DNA of 64,000 nucleotides from an uncultured Erythrobacter sp. (GTDB lineage: Bacteria; Pseudomonadota; Alphaproteobacteria; Sphingomonadales; Sphingomonadaceae). The notes below the pieces were generated by a model that searched no databases, had not been told where the DNA came from, and saw only the letters and a list, made by a program, of their open reading frames with translations. A program made the position numbers and the translations under genes. Positions 63,525-64,000 of this stretch are shown here, in pieces (position 1 is the first letter of the stretch; every line of letters starts with the position of its first letter). The stretch spans positions 248,001-312,000 of the forward strand of contig CANMIS010000005.1 of assembly GCA_947498065.1 (NCBI GenBank), in the 5' to 3' direction.

Positions 63525-64000
63525 ATGAACGGACAAACATCCCTCAGTGAGGCCGACAACAATGCATTTGCCGCTCTTTCAGATAAGATCGCAGAGAAAT
63601 GCGGCGAAGTCAGTGTGGGTTCCTCGGACATAGCCGGTCTGCTGAACTCGGTGATACAATCCTCCGAAGAATTTGGGCAAAAACGGGCAGATTTGCTCGA
63701 AACCTTCAACAGGCTGGAACAGGATCAGCGCAAAGCAGCCGATGCTTCGGATGAGGCAAGGCAGCTGTCGCAGCAAGGCGGCCAAAAGCTTGCTCAGAGC
63801 ATTGATCTGATTGAAACAGCTTTGGGTGAAATCTCCTCCTTGCTAGAACTCGTAGGCACTTTGGAGCAGCATATAGTCGGCTTCGCTGCAGCGTTTGAGC
63901 AGGTCCGTTCCAGCACCAGTCAGATTGATGAAATTGCTGAAATGACGGGCATCCTAGCACTCAATGCATCAATCGAAGCGGCCCGCGCCGGTGAGCAAGG
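63525..64000 (+). CDS. Soluble methyl-accepting chemotaxis-type protein (partial)
   Basis: The ATG at 63525 has a strong GGAGGGG site; about 158 residues are visible before the window ends. There is no membrane helix. The N terminus is helical; near residues 135-158 the sequence IDEIAEMTGILALNASIEAA RAGEQG is the start of the conserved MCP hairpin tip-proximal signature. The protein is therefore a cytoplasmic chemoreceptor-like signalling protein. Its 3' end and partners lie outside the window. Confidence 0.88.
   Translation, partial: MNGQTSLSEADNNAFAALSDKIAEKCGEVSVGSSDIAGLLNSVIQSSEEFGQKRADLLETFNRLEQDQRKAADASDEARQLSQQGGQKLAQSIDLIETALGEISSLLELVGTLEQHIVGFAAAFEQVRSSTSQIDEIAEMTGILALNASIEAARAGEQ

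Overview
The window looks like chromosomal DNA of a marine alphaproteobacterium of the order Sphingomonadales, most likely an Erythrobacteraceae relative. I base this on GC-rich coding sequence, the alphaproteobacterial regulator GcrA, an alphaproteobacterial-type HspQ, large TonB-dependent receptors of the oligosaccharide-uptake type, and the rimP-nusA-rnpM-infB-rbfA and truB-rpsO-pnp gene orders. No database search was possible; all names come from motifs and recognised family sequence.

Layout. 1-2500: a PspF-type sigma-54 activator faces a clear -24/-12 promoter that drives a divergent operon of small proteins leaving the window; a small membrane protein and a PilZ protein follow. 2600-9720: the translation/transcription cluster rimP, nusA, rnpM (ylxR), infB, a thioesterase, a DUF1697 gene and rbfA. 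9717-14160: assorted genes (calcium-loop protein, YceI, AbgT transporter, thymidine kinase, site-2 protease). 14162-27292: an alpha-galactoside locus, with a minus-strand run GH36 alpha-galactosidase, glpD, galT, galK, a divergent AraC regulator, and then a TonB receptor, a secreted GH27 alpha-galactosidase and a sodium:solute symporter. 27324-31119: truB, rpsO and pnp, the rest of the cluster that normally follows rbfA directly; truB carries an in-frame palindromic repeat. 31344-39546: housekeeping and hypothetical genes including GcrA, an ABC-2 permease, HspQ and a tRNA-Ser(CGA).

39547-46244 is a decayed mobile element: a frameshifted serine recombinase in an overlapping operon with DUF2924 and DUF3489 genes, a ParB-like/DNA methyltransferase fusion with a DUF5681 gene, an XRE regulator diverging from a small membrane protein, and a tyrosine integrase broken by stops and a frameshift. 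46518-55445 is an island with the look of a defence locus: an M48-type metallopeptidase whose stop overlaps the start of a 1820-residue protein (kinase-like N terminus, DUF4011, SF1 helicase, Vsr-type nuclease, WGR), a prepilin-peptidase-like membrane protein lacking its aspartates, and a convergent 610-residue protein of unknown function.

55832-63374: a periplasmic metallo-beta-lactamase-fold hydrolase, then LysR, DUF819 permease, S51 peptidase and a second TonB receptor that probably form a peptide-scavenging locus. The window ends inside a soluble chemoreceptor-like gene.

The two most interesting points are (i) the alpha-galactoside locus with an embedded glycerol-3-phosphate dehydrogenase, which fits growth on galactosyl-glycerol (floridoside-like) compounds from algae, and (ii) the peptidase plus kinase-like/helicase/nuclease/WGR operon beside mobile-element debris.
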